A model generated the notes under the pieces. That model saw only the letters and a list, made by a program, of their open reading frames with translations, was not told where the DNA came from and ran no database searches. From Erythrobacter sp. (lineage in GTDB: Bacteria; Pseudomonadota; Alphaproteobacteria; Sphingomonadales; Sphingomonadaceae): DNA of 64,000 nucleotides. The stretch is taken from positions 620,001 through 684,000 of the forward strand of contig NZ_CP136573.1 of the NCBI RefSeq assembly GCF_035194505.1, written 5' to 3'. The position numbers were made by a program, and so were the translations under genes. This document shows positions 7,431 to 16,550 of this stretch, in pieces; position 1 is the stretch's first letter; each line of letters opens with the position of its first letter.

Positions 7431-9986
7431 ATGATGCCAGCCATGACAGGACGGCACCAGATACGCGCCTTGGGGCGCAAGGGCGGCGCGGATGACGCTG
7501 GCGATGCGGCAATTCCCGAGGGTGAGGCCGCGCCCGAGAGCGGCGAGATACTGCTCGAGGAAAGCTGGGAAGAGCCGTCCGCGGATACCGCTCCCTCCAC
7601 CAGAGGCGCATGGATCGCCCCTGCTCTCGCGCTGCTGGCCATGGCCGGATGGACCGGATTCTTCGGCTGGACGGTGAGCGCCGAGGCGCTGGCGGGTGCC
7701 GCTCCGGGGACATGGGCAGGCTGGATCGTATCGTGGTCGGTGCCGATGGGGCTGATCGGCATTCTCTGGCTGCTGGCAATGCGCTCCTCGCGCGCCGAGG
7801 CGAGCCGCTTTGCCGCCAGCGCCGCGCTGCTGAGCCGGGAAAGTGCCGAGCTCGAGGCACGGCTCAAGGTGGTCAACCGCGAGCTCAGCCTTGCGCGGGA
7901 ATTCCTCGCCGCGGAAGCCCGCGACCTCGAAGCCCTCGGCCGGATCGCGGCGGAGCGCATCTCCACCCATGCCGCCGAATTGCAGGCGCTGGTCGCCACC
8001 AATGGCGCGCAGGTCGAAGCCATCGGCTCGGCGAGCGAAACCGCGCTCGGCAATATGAACCGGTTGCGCGATGATCTTCCCGTGATCGCCAATGCCGCCC
8101 GCGATGTGACCAACCAGATCGGCAATGCCGGTCGCCATGCTCAGGAACAGCTCGATCAGCTGACCATCGGGTTCGAGCGCATCGGCACCATCGGCACCGC
8201 CAGCGAGGCGCAGGTCCAGAGCCTCAGCGCCACGGTGGGCGAAACGCTGACCGGGTTCGAAGCGCAGGTTGCCCGGATCGAGGCACTGGTGAGCGACCGC
8301 TTCACCCGCTTGCAGGGCGAGACCGCCGCCTATCGCGAGCGCGTGGAAGCGCTCGAAGTCGCCGCACTCGATGCCCTGCGCACCCAGACCGCGCAGCTCG
8401 AAACCGATATCACCGCCGCCGCAGAAAGGCTGCGCGAAGCCGAAGAGGCCGCCCGCGCGGGTCTGCGCGGAGAGATGGAAGCGCTCGATGCCGAAGCCGC
8501 CGCCCGTCTCAAGGCGGTCGAAGCGGCCGAGGCCAGCGCACTTGCCACGGCCCGCAGCCGGATTGCCGCGATCACCGAGGAAGCCGACACCATCGAGGTG
8601 CGTCTGGCTGCCCGCGACCTCCAGTTTGCCGAGGCTGTCGAGCAGCGCCAGTCGGCCTTTGAAACGCGCGAGGCGCAGGCCAGCGAAGTCCTCGCCCAGC
8701 GGCTCACCGCGCTCGACGATGCCCTCGCCCAGCGGCGCGAGGCGCAGCTCGCCGACACCGCGAGGCTGGTGGCACATGGCGAGGAAATCACCGCGCAGCT
8801 CGATAACTTCGGCGCACTGCTGGCCGAGATCACCGCCAGCGGCCATGCTGCACGCAGCAGCCTGTCCGACGGCTTTGACGCGCTCGACCAGACGCTTGCT
8901 GCCAAGCGCGCCGCCCTCGCCGAGACCGAGGCGCGGCTTGCCCAGCTGACCGAAAGCGGGGTGCGCCTGCTCGAAATCATCCAGTCAGGCGCGCGCACGA
9001 GCCGTGAGGAATTGCAGCAGGCCATCACTTCGGCAAGCGAGACGCTGGCGGGCGTGGAAGGCCGGGCGGGCGATGTGCGCCAGCTGATGCTGGCCTCTGG
9101 CGAGAGCGGCAAGGACCTCTCGGCCTATCTCATCATGACCCGCGAGGAGATCGCTGCGGCCGACGCCGCGATTGCCGGCTTTGGCGCGAAACTCGCCGAG
9201 CAGTCGGACGAGGCGCTCGCCAGGCTTCAGGGCCTGCGTGGCGGTTTTGCGCGATTGAACGAAGAAAGCGGCACGCTGGCGGGCGAGACGCAGGAGCAAT
9301 TGCGCACGGCGCTTGCCACGCTTGAGGAAGCCATCGCCAAAGCCTTTGCCACGCTCGATGAAGGCGCGCGCGAAAAGGCGGCGGCGCTGGCGACAAGCCT
9401 CGGCGGGGAAGCGGTGCAGGCGCTGGAACGCACGATGCGCAACGAGACCGCCGCTTCGGTCGGCAAGATCGAAGCCGCTGCCGCCCATGCCTCGGGCGTC
9501 GGGCGCGAGGTGGTGGTGCAGCTGCGCGACCAGCTGGTGAAGGTGAACGAGCTTACCGGCAATCTCGAACAAAGGGTCACTCGCGCCCGCGAACTGGCCG
9601 AGGAGCAGGTCAACAACGACTTCGCACGGCGCATGGCGCTGATCACCGACAGTCTCAATTCGGCCGCCATCGACATCAGCGGTGCGCTATCAAGCGAAGT
9701 CGCAGACACCGCATGGGACGCCTATCTCAAGGGCGATCGCGGGATCTTCACCCGCCGCGCCGTCCGCCTGATCGACAATGGCGGCGCGCGCGACATTGCC
9801 GAGCTCTACCAGCGCGACGACGCCTTCAAGGCCAATGTCAGCCGCTACATCCACGATTTCGAAGCGATGCTGCGCGCGACCCTCTCGACCCGCGATGGCC
9901 ACGTGCTGAGCGTGACCATGCTGGGTTCGGACATGGGCAAGCTCTATGTCGTGCTCGCCCAGGCGATCCAGCGACTGCGCAACTAA
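7431..9986 (+). CDS. Large membrane-anchored coiled-coil protein with conserved C-terminal domain
   Basis: An 851-residue protein; starts at 7431, 7434 or 7443 are all possible and none has a clear ribosome binding site. About 55 acidic/polar residues are followed by two membrane helices (about 60-82 and 95-117) separated by a short loop. From 120 to about 730 there is an almost unbroken Ala/Glu/Leu/Arg-rich coiled coil. It resembles chemoreceptor or apolipoprotein-like helices but has no HAMP, no MCP signalling hairpin (E-x-D-x-I-A tip) and no ligand domain. The last 110 residues are a less repetitive domain (TAWDAYLKGDRGIFTRRAV, ELYQRDDAFKANVSRYIHDF). I think this end is conserved in Sphingomonadales proteins of unknown function. 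A structural, cell-envelope or polar scaffold role is inference. Its stop codon directly abuts that of the opposing DUF1467 gene. Confidence 0.75.
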   Translation: MMPAMTGRHQIRALGRKGGADDAGDAAIPEGEAAPESGEILLEESWEEPSADTAPSTRGAWIAPALALLAMAGWTGFFGWTVSAEALAGAAPGTWAGWIVSWSVPMGLIGILWLLAMRSSRAEASRFAASAALLSRESAELEARLKVVNRELSLAREFLAAEARDLEALGRIAAERISTHAAELQALVATNGAQVEAIGSASETALGNMNRLRDDLPVIANAARDVTNQIGNAGRHAQEQLDQLTIGFERIGTIGTASEAQVQSLSATVGETLTGFEAQVARIEALVSDRFTRLQGETAAYRERVEALEVAALDALRTQTAQLETDITAAAERLREAEEAARAGLRGEMEALDAEAAARLKAVEAAEASALATARSRIAAITEEADTIEVRLAARDLQFAEAVEQRQSAFETREAQASEVLAQRLTALDDALAQRREAQLADTARLVAHGEEITAQLDNFGALLAEITASGHAARSSLSDGFDALDQTLAAKRAALAETEARLAQLTESGVRLLEIIQSGARTSREELQQAITSASETLAGVEGRAGDVRQLMLASGESGKDLSAYLIMTREEIAAADAAIAGFGAKLAEQSDEALARLQGLRGGFARLNEESGTLAGETQEQLRTALATLEEAIAKAFATLDEGAREKAAALATSLGGEAVQALERTMRNETAASVGKIEAAAAHASGVGREVVVQLRDQLVKVNELTGNLEQRVTRARELAEEQVNNDFARRMALITDSLNSAAIDISGALSSEVADTAWDAYLKGDRGIFTRRAVRLIDNGGARDIAELYQRDDAFKANVSRYIHDFEAMLRATLSTRDGHVLSVTMLGSDMGKLYVVLAQAIQRLRN

Positions 9987-10268
9987 CTAGTCAGCCTTGG
10001 GCGGCTGCGGCAGAAAATCGATATCGGCGGCGCTGATCCAGCCATACTGGTAATTGGCGACGAACAACGCGGTGCATAGCGCAGCGATGATCGTGGCCCG
10101 CAGCAGCAGCTTTCCAGGGCGGAAATTGACCGGCGCGCTGTCCGCCTGTCCCGGCACCTTCGCCACGCCCGCCTCGTCCGCCGTGCGCACGCCGAAGGGC
10201 AGCATGATGAAAGCGCTCATCACCCAGAACAGGAAATAGATCGCGGCAATCGAGGTGATCTGCATCAC
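9987..10268 (-). CDS. DUF1467 family membrane protein
   Basis: A 93-residue protein with two membrane helices (about residues 5-27 and 54-74) and a short polar tail. The amino terminus MMQITSIAAIYFLFWVMSAF and the following LPFGVRT are the signature of the DUF1467 family of small alphaproteobacterial membrane proteins, whose function is not known to me. Its start overlaps the RNase J stop by four bases (10265-10268). It is the last gene of the long minus-strand run that begins at nuoA. Its stop touches the stop of the opposing coiled-coil gene with no room for a terminator. Confidence 0.85.
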   Translation of the reverse strand: MMQITSIAAIYFLFWVMSAFIMLPFGVRTADEAGVAKVPGQADSAPVNFRPGKLLLRATIIAALCTALFVANYQYGWISAADIDFLPQPPKAD

Positions 10269-11920
10269 CCCGCCCCGCCCGGCATCACCACCCGCACCTG
10301 CGGCCGCTTGCCTGACCAGCGCTGCGCTGCACGGCGGGCGGCCAGACGCGCAGCCTCGTGCACGGCGGCCGGATCGCGCCCGTCCTTGCCCTTGAGGCGG
10401 GTGATGGCATTCAGCACGTCATTCGCCGTCTCTTCGAGGAACGCGGGCATATCCTCGTCGAGCGGCAGGCCGATGGCCTCGATCACCGGCGATTGCCCGC
10501 GCACCAGCACCACCACCATCACGCCCTCGCCTGCGATGCGGCGGCGCATGGTGATCGCCTCGCCATTGGCGGGCGCGATGATATCGCCGTCGAGCACCAG
10601 ACGCCCGGCGCGCACTTCGGCAAGCTTGCCCGGCTTGCCCGGGGCAAGGCGGACGATATCGCCGTTCTTCTGCACCACCTGCGCAGGGATGCCGCATTCC
10701 TTGCCGACCCGCGCCTGCTCGGCCATGTGGCGCATCTCGCCATGCACCGGCACCAGGATCTCGGGCTTGAGCCAGTCGTAAAGCGCTTCGAGCTCAGGAC
10801 GTCCGGGGTGGCCGGAGACATGGATGAAGGCCTGACGGTCGGTCACCATGGTGATCGCGCGCGCGGCGAGCTGGTTCTGGATCTTGCCGATGGGGATTTC
10901 ATTGCCCGGGATCTGGCGCGAGGAGAACAGCACAACGTCGCCCGCCACCAGTTCGATCGGATGGTTGCTTTCGGCCATGCGGGCCAGCGCCGCGCGCGGT
11001 TCGCCCTGCCCGCCGGTGGCGATGATCAGCACCTCACCGCGCGGGAGGCCCATGGCCGTGTCGAAATCGACCGGCGTGGGGAAGTCTTCCAGATAGCCAT
11101 TATCCTGCGCCACCTCGATGATCCGGTCGAGCGAGCGGCCCGCGACGCAGATCTGACGGCCCGTCTCGCGCGCGACATCGCCCAGCGTCTGGAGCCGCGC
11201 GACATTGCTGGCAAAGGTGGTGACGACCACCCGCTTGCCCTTGTGGCGCGCAATCTCCTCCATCAGCGCCTGATGCACCGCACCTTCGCTGCCCGAGGGC
11301 TTGGGATTGAAGACATTGGTGGAATCGCACACCAGCGCCAGCACGCCGTCCTCGCCAATGGCGCGCAGATCGGCCTCGGTCGCGGGCTCGCCGATGATCG
11401 GCTCCTCGTCGAGCTTCCAGTCACCGGTATGGAACACGCGCCCGTAAGGCGTGTCGATCAGCAGGGCATTGCCCTCGGCAATCGAGTGCGCGAGCGGGAG
11501 ATAGGAGACAGTGAAAGGGCCGAGCTCAAGGGCCGGATCGTCATCGCCCACGATATTGAGTTCGACCTTGCCGAGCAGGCCGGCCTCTTCGAGCTTCCTC
11601 GCCACCAGATCGGCGGTGAAGGGCGTGGCGTAAAGCGGAACGCCTAGCTCCCCCGCGAAATAGGGCACCGCGCCGATATGGTCCTCGTGCGCGTGGGTAA
11701 GCACGATCCCGAGCAGATCGCGGCTGCGCTCCTCGATGAATTCGAGATCGGCGAAGACCAGATCGACGCCCGGATATTCCGTGCCCGAGAAGGTCATGCC
11801 GAGATCGACCATGATCCACTTGCCCTGACAGCCGTAGAGATTGACGTTCATGCCAATCTCGCCCGAGCCGCCGAGCGCGAGGAACAGCAATTCGTCTTCG
11901 GGGGTAAAATCGTTCTTCAC
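10265..11920 (-). CDS. rnj: Ribonuclease J (metallo-beta-lactamase/beta-CASP RNase)
   Basis: 5'-to-3' exoribonuclease and endonuclease acting on mRNA and rRNA precursors. The zinc signature LTHAHEDHIGAVPYF is present, followed by the later HSIAEGNALLIDTPYGRVFHTGDWK metal-ligand region, the beta-CASP domain with FSSRQIPGNE, and the carboxy-terminal HVSGHPGRPELEALYDWLKPE motif. I place the start at GTG 11920 (MKNDFTPEDELLFLALGG), which follows a GTAAGAGA ribosome binding site, giving 551 residues, normal for the family. The frame stays open upstream into coaX, but that extension is a shadow. The gene lies 23 bases after coaX and overlaps DUF1467. RNase J and RNase E, both encoded in this window, commonly coexist in alphaproteobacteria. 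Confidence 0.95.
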   Translation of the reverse strand: MKNDFTPEDELLFLALGGSGEIGMNVNLYGCQGKWIMVDLGMTFSGTEYPGVDLVFADLEFIEERSRDLLGIVLTHAHEDHIGAVPYFAGELGVPLYATPFTADLVARKLEEAGLLGKVELNIVGDDDPALELGPFTVSYLPLAHSIAEGNALLIDTPYGRVFHTGDWKLDEEPIIGEPATEADLRAIGEDGVLALVCDSTNVFNPKPSGSEGAVHQALMEEIARHKGKRVVVTTFASNVARLQTLGDVARETGRQICVAGRSLDRIIEVAQDNGYLEDFPTPVDFDTAMGLPRGEVLIIATGGQGEPRAALARMAESNHPIELVAGDVVLFSSRQIPGNEIPIGKIQNQLAARAITMVTDRQAFIHVSGHPGRPELEALYDWLKPEILVPVHGEMRHMAEQARVGKECGIPAQVVQKNGDIVRLAPGKPGKLAEVRAGRLVLDGDIIAPANGEAITMRRRIAGEGVMVVVLVRGQSPVIEAIGLPLDEDMPAFLEETANDVLNAITRLKGKDGRDPAAVHEAARLAARRAAQRWSGKRPQVRVVMPGGAG

Positions 11921-11943
11921 AATGTCTCTTACGTTGTGCGCAG

Positions 11944-12738
11944 TCAGGCGGTTTCGGCCTGCCGGGCAAGGATCGCGAGTCCGTCCAGCGTGAGGTCGGC
12001 ATCGACGTAATCGAAGATTTCGGTCGCATCGTCGAACAGGATGGCAAGGCCGCCTGTCGCCACGACCTTGGCCGGGCGCCCGATCTCGGCCTGCATCCGC
12101 GCGACCATGCCTTCCATCATCGCGACATAGCCCCAATAGACGCCGATCAGCATCTGGTCTTCGGTGTTGCGACCGATCACGCTGCGGCTGGCAGGTGCGC
12201 GAATGGCGATGCGCGGCAGCTTGGCGGTCTTGCCCACCAATGCATCAAGCGAGAGGTTGATCCCCGGCGCGATCGATCCGCCCTTGTAGGCGCCGGTGAA
12301 ATCGACCGCCTCGAACTTGGTGGCCGTGCCGAAATCGACGACGATCAGATCGCCGCCGTATTTGTGGTGCGCGGCAAGGATGTTGAGCGCGCGGTCGGCC
12401 CCGAGCGAGGAGGGCTGATCGACATCGATATCGAAGCGCCAGCGCGCCGCGCCCTGCCCTGCAAACAGCGGGGTGATGCCGAAATATTTCTGGCACAGCA
12501 CGGTCAGGTTGTGGTCGGCCCGCGGCACCACGGAAGCGACGATGATCTGCGTGATATCCGAGCGTTCCAGCCCTTCGATCTTGAGCAGCTGGAGCAGCCA
12601 CACCGCATATTCATCGCCCGTGCGGCGCGGATCGGTGGCGATGCGCCAGCGCGCACGGATCGAATGGCGCCCCTCCTCGTCATAGGTGAACAGGGCGAAG
12701 ACGACATTGGTGTTACCGACATCGGCGGCGAGCAACAT
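11944..12738 (-). CDS. coaX: Type III pantothenate kinase
   Basis: Phosphorylates pantothenate, the first step of coenzyme A synthesis. The 264-residue product begins MLLAADVGNTNVVFALF, the phosphate-binding P-loop-like DxGNTN of the ASKHA fold. It carries SLGADRALN, DFGTATKFEAV and the glycine-rich ATGGLA near the end. These are the hallmark motifs of CoaX; unlike CoaA it has no Walker motif. It is 17 bases downstream of birA and 23 bases upstream of rnj, so it sits inside the same transcription unit. Pairing of coaX with birA is common in bacteria. Confidence 0.96.
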   Translation of the reverse strand: MLLAADVGNTNVVFALFTYDEEGRHSIRARWRIATDPRRTGDEYAVWLLQLLKIEGLERSDITQIIVASVVPRADHNLTVLCQKYFGITPLFAGQGAARWRFDIDVDQPSSLGADRALNILAAHHKYGGDLIVVDFGTATKFEAVDFTGAYKGGSIAPGINLSLDALVGKTAKLPRIAIRAPASRSVIGRNTEDQMLIGVYWGYVAMMEGMVARMQAEIGRPAKVVATGGLAILFDDATEIFDYVDADLTLDGLAILARQAETA

Positions 12739-12755
12739 GGATCGTGGTCCTTCTG

Positions 12756-13481
12756 TCAGGATATGTCACCGGCGCGAATGACACGTTCGCTGCCATCCGC
12801 CAAGCGCAGCCGCAATCCGCCGTCGCTTTCATCGAGCCCGGCAAAGCTGCCGGTGAGCACCGAGCCATCGGTATCGTGGACCGTGACGGGCGAGCCTGCG
12901 GCGTGGATCGAGCCGCCGAGAAAGGCGTGAAGGGTCGCGGCAAGGCCATAGGTGCGCCACGCTTCGAGCCGCCGGTCGAAGGCGGCAGCAAGGCTGGCAG
13001 CGAAACCTTCGAGCTCAGCCGGCAGGGCGATATCGGCAATCGCGGCGGTCTTGCGGTCAGGCAGTTGCGGGGCGCGTGCGAGGTTCACGCCGATGCCCAC
13101 GACGATGTGCCCGCGCACCATTTCCAAGAGGATGCCCGAGAGCTTGCCGCCATCCAGCATCACGTCATTGGGCCATTTGAGCGCCGGAGCGACGTCATCC
13201 GGCAGCACCCCGGCCACTGCATCGCGCACCGCGAGTGCGGCCACGAAGCTGAGTGTGGCAGGCGGCGGCGCGCCCTCTCCCAGCTGCACCGCGGTCGATC
13301 CCATGAAATTGCCCGCGCCGTCGAACCATTCACGACCCTGTCGTCCGCGCCCTGCGGTCTGGCGGCGGGCGACGAGCCATGTCCCTTCCGCCCAGCCCTC
13401 GCCCGAGCGGATCGCGGCAGCCAGATCGGCGTTGGTCGACCCGGTCTCCTCGACCAGCGTGATGACCTGGGGGCCGTTCAA
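12756..13481 (-). CDS. birA: Biotin--[acetyl-CoA-carboxylase] ligase, single-domain type
   Basis: Activates biotin as biotinyl-AMP and transfers it to the carboxyl-carrier lysine. The 241-residue product lacks the amino-terminal winged-helix repressor domain of E. coli BirA and starts directly with the catalytic domain (VEETGSTNADL). It has the biotinyl-AMP loop GRGRQGREW, the KWPNDVML motif and GGKLSGILLE, then a short SH3-like carboxy-terminal domain. It can therefore biotinylate but not repress transcription. Its ATG overlaps the nuoN stop by four bases. Confidence 0.95.
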   Translation of the reverse strand: MNGPQVITLVEETGSTNADLAAAIRSGEGWAEGTWLVARRQTAGRGRQGREWFDGAGNFMGSTAVQLGEGAPPPATLSFVAALAVRDAVAGVLPDDVAPALKWPNDVMLDGGKLSGILLEMVRGHIVVGIGVNLARAPQLPDRKTAAIADIALPAELEGFAASLAAAFDRRLEAWRTYGLAATLHAFLGGSIHAAGSPVTVHDTDGSVLTGSFAGLDESDGGLRLRLADGSERVIRAGDIS

Positions 13482-14956
13482 ACCGCGAGGAACAGCGAGG
13501 CTGCGGCCTTGTCGGCCAGATCGGTCAGCGAGGGGGTGAGGAGATAGCCCAGCGGCGAGATGATCAGCGCGGTAAGACCGAGCAGCGCCCAGTGCCCTGC
13601 CCCGCTCTTGCCGGTGACGACGCCCGCTGGCTCGTCAAAGAACATCACCTTGACGAACTTGATGTAGTAGAACGCACCGATCACGCTAGCCGCGATGGCG
13701 ATCGCGCCAAAGGCAACCAGCCCGGCCTCGATGGTCGCCTGAAACACCACGAACTTGCTGTAGAAGCCGAGCAGCGGCGGAATACCGGCCAGGCTGAACA
13801 TGAACAGCAGCAGCGCCCAGGCAATCGCCGGACGGGTGACCGAAAGCCCGCGGATATCGGCGAAGGTTTCAAACAGCGCGCCCTCCTCGTCCCGCAGCAT
13901 CAGCAGCGCGACAAAGCTGCCAAGGCTCATGGCGACATAGATGAACAGGTAGACGAGCATGGCGCTCGCCCCGTCCTGATTGGCAACCGCAAGGCCCAGC
14001 AGGATGAAGCCGATATTGTTGATCGAGGAATAGGCCAGCAGGCGCTTCAGGTTCTCCTGACCGATGGCTCCCAGCGCGCCGAAGACGATCGAAGCCAAGG
14101 CGGTGAACATCACGATCTGCTGCCACGCGGCAACCTGCGCCCCGAACACCTCGAACACCACCCGCGCGGTGAGCGCCACGGCAGCAACCTTCGGTGCGGT
14201 GGCAAAGAAGGCGGTGACCGGCGTCGGCGCGCCTTCATAGACGTCCGGCGTCCACATGTGGAACGGCACGGCGCTGATCTTGAAGGCAAGGCCTGCGAGC
14301 ACGAAGATCAGGCCGAACAGCGGGCCATAGGCGAGCTCGCCGGTCAGTCCGCTACGCACAGCGGCAAAGCCGGTGCCGCCGGTAAAGCCATAGAGCAGGC
14401 TCATCCCGTAAAGCAGGATCCCCGAAGCAAGCGCGCCGAGCACGAAATACTTCAACCCCGCCTCGCCCGAGCGCGTGTCGCGCCGCAGGATCGCCGCCAG
14501 CACATAGGCCGAAAGGCTGTTCAGCTCGAGCCCGAGATAAAGGCTCATGAAGTCGTTGGCCGAAACCATAATGCTCATGCCGACAGCGGCGAACAGGATC
14601 AGCACCGGATATTCGGCACGCATCCCGCGCTCGGTTCCGGCAGCGGCACCCGCGAAAAAGGCGGGGGCCACCACCAGCGCGCCGATGGCGGCTAGATAGA
14701 TCAGCGCCTTGGCGAACAGCGCGAAGCTGTCGACCTTCAGCAGCCCGCCGAAAGCCAGAGTCGCCGGGCCATCGGTGCCAAGGTGCAGTCCGGGGACCAG
14801 CATCAGCCCCGCCCCGAACAGTGCGGCAGCCCCGGCAATTGCGATCAGGCGCGCTGCCTTATCGCCGCCCCAGGCCGCGACCAGCAACAACGCAAGGCCC
14901 GCTCCGGTGAGCAGGAGTTCAGGCGCAACCAGCGCAAAGGAAGGTGCGAAATCCAT
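13478..14956 (-). CDS. nuoN: NADH-quinone oxidoreductase subunit N
   Basis: A proton-pumping, antiporter-like membrane subunit of complex I. The 492-residue product is polytopic (about 14 hydrophobic segments) with the NuoL/M/N signature lysine and glutamate environments. Examples are LGLELNSLSAYVLA, RSGEAGLKYFVLGALASGILLYG, FKISAVPFHMWTPDVYEGAPTPV and LLAYSSINNIGFILLG. Length is normal for NuoN. It overlaps nuoM by one base (TGATG at 14954-14958) and birA by four. It is the last structural nuo gene of the run. Confidence 0.97.
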   Translation of the reverse strand: MDFAPSFALVAPELLLTGAGLALLLVAAWGGDKAARLIAIAGAAALFGAGLMLVPGLHLGTDGPATLAFGGLLKVDSFALFAKALIYLAAIGALVVAPAFFAGAAAGTERGMRAEYPVLILFAAVGMSIMVSANDFMSLYLGLELNSLSAYVLAAILRRDTRSGEAGLKYFVLGALASGILLYGMSLLYGFTGGTGFAAVRSGLTGELAYGPLFGLIFVLAGLAFKISAVPFHMWTPDVYEGAPTPVTAFFATAPKVAAVALTARVVFEVFGAQVAAWQQIVMFTALASIVFGALGAIGQENLKRLLAYSSINNIGFILLGLAVANQDGASAMLVYLFIYVAMSLGSFVALLMLRDEEGALFETFADIRGLSVTRPAIAWALLLFMFSLAGIPPLLGFYSKFVVFQATIEAGLVAFGAIAIAASVIGAFYYIKFVKVMFFDEPAGVVTGKSGAGHWALLGLTALIISPLGYLLTPSLTDLADKAAASLFLAV

Positions 14957-16536
14957 CAGTGTGCGCCCTCCGTGGCGCTTTTCGTTGCATCGCCAGAATG
15001 TTCACTGCCGCCATGATGGCCCATCGCATTGGCTGCTTCGGCACGCGGCGCGCCGGGGGCGAGCTGCGCATCGGAAGCGGGTGCAGCCGCGGCGAGGCGA
15101 GCGTCCAGAAGGGCAATGTCGGCACGCATCGGCGCGAGGAAGCTTTCAGGGTATACGCCCATCCACAGCACCGCGGCAGCGATCGGCGCCATCATGATCC
15201 ACTCGCGCGGAGAAATGTCGCCCATCTTCGCCGCGTCCTCATTGGTCTGCCCGCCGAAAGCCACACGGCGATAGAGGTAGAGCATATAGGCCGCGCCAAG
15301 GATGATACCCGTGGTCGAGACCAGCGCGACAAGGCTCGATGTCTGGTAGATGCCCGCCAGCGCCAGGAACTCGCCGACGAAGCCACTCGTCCCCGGCAGG
15401 CCGATGCTCGCCATGGTGAACAGCAGGAAGAACAGCGCGTAATAGGGCATGTTGATCGCAAGGCCGCCGTAGCGCGCGATCTCGCGGGTGTGCAGGCGGT
15501 CGTAGATCACGCCCACGCACAGGAACAGCGCGCCCGAGACGAGGCCGTGGGAGAGCATGATGATCATTGCCCCTTCCAGACCCTGCACGTTGAAGGCGAA
15601 CAGGCCGACCGTGACGATCGCCATGTGCGCGACCGACGAATAGGCGATCAGCTTCTTCATGTCGGACTGCACCAGCGCGACCAGCGAGGTGTAGACCACC
15701 GCGACCATCGACAGCGCGAAGACCAGCCATGCGAACTGCGCGGAAGCCTCGGGGAACATCGGCAGGCTGAAGCGGATGAAGCCATAACCGCCCAGCTTCA
15801 GCAGCACGCCGGCCAGGATCACCGAGCCTGCGGTGGGTGCCTGCACGTGGGCATCGGGCAGCCAGGTGTGCATCGGCCACATCGGTACCTTCACTGCAAA
15901 GCTCGCGAAGAAGGCCAGCCACAGCCAAGTCTGCGCGCCAGCGGGGAAGCCGTATTCCATCAGCGTCGGAATGTCGGAGGTGTTTGCCTCAGCGACCATC
16001 CAGAACATCGCGATCAGCATCAGCACAGAGCCGAGCAGCGTGTAGAGAAAGAACTTGTAGCTGGCGTAGATGCGGTTGTCCCCGCCCCACACCCCGATGA
16101 TCAGGTACATCGGGATGAGGCCTGCCTCGAAGAAGACGTAGAACAGGAACAGGTCCTGCGCCGCGAAGGTGCCGATCATCAGCACTTCCATTAACAGGAA
16201 GGCGGCCATGTATTCGCCGACGCGCTTCTGGATCGCGTCCCAGCTGGCAAGGATGCAGATCGGCATCAGGAAGACGCTGAGCATGATCAGCATCAGCGCA
16301 ATGCCGTCGATCGCGAGCTTGTACTGGAACCCGGCGAACAGGTTCGCTTCCTCGGGGAACTGCCACTGCGGCCCGCCGATCTGGTAGTTCGACCACAGCA
16401 CGATGCCGAGCACGAAGGTGACAAGCGTCGCCCCCAATGCAATCCAGCGGGCGGCATTGGCGCCTGCGAACAGGCACGCAAAGGCGCCCGCCAGCGGCAC
16501 GCACATCATCAGCGACAGGATGGGAAGGCCTTCCAT
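14956..16536 (-). CDS. nuoM: NADH-quinone oxidoreductase subunit M
   Basis: A proton-pumping membrane subunit of complex I. The 526-residue product has about 14 hydrophobic segments and the conserved motifs LFYVFFEAGLIPMYLIIG, FASFAVKVPMWPMHTWLPDAH, GVLLKLGGYG and KKLIAYSSVAHMAI. The carboxy terminus is a polar tail rich in Ala and His (LAAAAPASDAQLAPGA, then MGHHGGSEHSGDATKSATE) that goes beyond the usual NuoM end. Its start is 14 bases downstream of nuoL, and its stop overlaps the nuoN ATG by one base. Confidence 0.97.
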   Translation of the reverse strand: MEGLPILSLMMCVPLAGAFACLFAGANAARWIALGATLVTFVLGIVLWSNYQIGGPQWQFPEEANLFAGFQYKLAIDGIALMLIMLSVFLMPICILASWDAIQKRVGEYMAAFLLMEVLMIGTFAAQDLFLFYVFFEAGLIPMYLIIGVWGGDNRIYASYKFFLYTLLGSVLMLIAMFWMVAEANTSDIPTLMEYGFPAGAQTWLWLAFFASFAVKVPMWPMHTWLPDAHVQAPTAGSVILAGVLLKLGGYGFIRFSLPMFPEASAQFAWLVFALSMVAVVYTSLVALVQSDMKKLIAYSSVAHMAIVTVGLFAFNVQGLEGAMIIMLSHGLVSGALFLCVGVIYDRLHTREIARYGGLAINMPYYALFFLLFTMASIGLPGTSGFVGEFLALAGIYQTSSLVALVSTTGIILGAAYMLYLYRRVAFGGQTNEDAAKMGDISPREWIMMAPIAAAVLWMGVYPESFLAPMRADIALLDARLAAAAPASDAQLAPGAPRAEAANAMGHHGGSEHSGDATKSATEGAH

Positions 16537-16550
16537 TACGAAGCGCGCTC

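Noticed and set aside
10265..12136. Longer RNase J starting inside coaX
   Set aside because: The extension overlaps coaX in another frame and lacks homology; the GTG at 11920 has a ribosome binding site and gives normal length.
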